The notes under the pieces are model-generated. The model was not told the origin of the DNA, made no database searches, and saw only the letters and a program-made list of their open reading frames with translations. The translations under genes were made by a program, and so were the position numbers. A DNA stretch of 64,000 nt from Psilocybe azurescens. Lineage: Eukaryota; Basidiomycota; Agaricomycetes; Agaricales; Agrocybaceae. Positions 63,100-64,000 of the stretch are shown in pieces. Numbering within the stretch: position 1 is the stretch's first letter; every line of letters begins with the position of its first letter. The DNA lies in contig JAJIRX010000510.1 of NCBI GenBank assembly GCA_023853785.1, positions 1,240,001-1,304,000 of the forward strand, written 5' to 3'.

Positions 63100-64000
63100 A
63101 TGATCACGATGGTCGCACGTTCTGGCATGGCGGCTACTTCTCCGACACGGGTTGCTCTGCCTACCGCGTTTATTGACGATCCAGTGGCTGCATACAAGTT
63201 GGCTATAGGTACCTACTTCACTGTGGGATCGCTCAGCGTGAGTTTGATCGCTTTATTAGGATTTTTGAGGAATTTATTCAGTCGAGTTTTTTGGATTTAG
63301 GTTTTTGTCTGGGATAGCTTTTACAATCTTGAGCATGACTTTCAGCTTGTGCGAGTACGTGGATGGAGTGTACCGTCGGCTATCTATTTTGTCTCTAGGT
63401 CAGTGTCGAGGTCTATCCTAGGTGATGTAAACATAAACAATAGCAGCTGATCACGTCTTTCCTGAAGGGTTTCAACATGGGCTTTTGCGATGCTTGAAAC
63501 CATCCTTTTGAGTGCGTCGATTTTGCTTCCCTTGGGGAAAAATGAGAAGGAGAAACCTTACGCTCAGTCCATTGCCAGCTGTTCCCATCGAAAACTGCAA
63601 ACGATATCAGATATTCACGCTCTTTTTCTACAACCTCTTTATAGCATCGACCATGCTCCTCTCTTACTTCCGCGTATGCGCAATATGGAACAGGAACACT
63701 ACACTGAAGCATCTCTTCGGGATTCTCTGGTTATTCGGCGTATGCGGCGGCCTCACAAGCGCCGCAGGGATCGTGTCTAAGCATTACGGAGGTTCTCCCT
63801 ACTGCACGGAGAGCGTTGCGGGTGAATTTGTCTCTGCAGCGGTCATCGGCCCCATGGTCAACCACCTCGCGGTGTTTCTAGCAATCACGTATGGAGTGTG
63901 CAAGATCTGCGCTGAGAACCACGACAGGCTCACGATTCGCGCGGGGTATCGCGTCTTCGTCCTGGGCGAGTCGCTCCCCACGTTCTCCAAGGCGATTCTG
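63100..64000 (+). CDS. seven-helix integral membrane protein, cut by the window edge
   Basis: Starts at ATG 63100 (MITMVARSGMAATSP) or the in-frame ATGs at 63109 or 63127. Then come AAYKLAIGTYFTVGSLS, FVWDSFYNLEHDFQLVRV and, after introns, ASTMLLSYFRVCAIWNR, LFGILWLFGVCGGLTSAAGI, the loop GGSPYCTESVAGEFVSAAVI, GPMVNHLAVFLAITYGVC and YRVFVLGESLPTFSKAI. It continues past base 64000. It is closely related to the genes at 51646-52961 and 54148-55442 but lies on the other strand. The function is unknown. Confidence 0.75.

Overview
The window looks like nuclear DNA of a mushroom-forming basidiomycete (Agaricomycetes). Genes are broken by many short introns of about 45-60 nt with GT-AG ends. Several proteins belong to seven-helix membrane families that are expanded in that group. 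The housekeeping genes (phospholipase D, NUP84/NUP107, SEC13, mitochondrial EF-G, HAL2) are of fungal type.

Layout. At 0.5-8.7 kb, on +, lie a seven-helix membrane protein and a phospholipase D. At 8.9-31.1 kb, all on -, two large paralogous polyketide synthases (PKS1 8917-17294, PKS2 22365-31131) flank a ThrE/PRM10-type membrane protein (18513-21761). Both synthases have the order adenylation/acyl-ligase-like, ACP, KS, AT, DH, KR, ACP. At 31.4-36.8 kb is a transposon-rich island: a long palindrome inside an inverted-repeat element, then a ~100-bp inverted-repeat frame holding two nested elements with TA duplications, a hAT-like element with perfect 34-bp ends and an 8-bp duplication, and a third small TA element. 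At 37.0-46.0 kb, on +, are NUP84/NUP107, an uncharacterised multi-pass membrane protein, a small Gly-rich/Lys-rich protein and an F-box/LRR-like fragment. At 46.4-55.4 kb are three more seven-helix genes and HAL2 (all -) and an unrecognised short gene (+). At 55.4-57.7 kb are degenerate tandem repeats. At 57.7-64.0 kb, on +, are mitochondrial EF-G, SEC13 and a fifth seven-helix gene cut by the window edge.

How it fits together. The twin synthases are the main accessory feature. Each appears able to activate and load its own starter onto an internal ACP and then extend and beta-process the chain, but neither shows a recognisable release domain. No P450, transporter, transcription factor or other tailoring gene lies beside them. 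The PRM10-like gene between them is not an obvious pathway member.

Data quality. Thirteen reading-frame breaks fall on homopolymer runs in seven genes, including the essential SEC13, NUP84 and mitochondrial EF-G. The simplest reading is residual homopolymer-length error in the assembly, so PKS2 (six breaks) should not be called a pseudogene on this evidence alone. Exon boundaries were placed by eye; CDS coordinates span start to stop codon, introns included.
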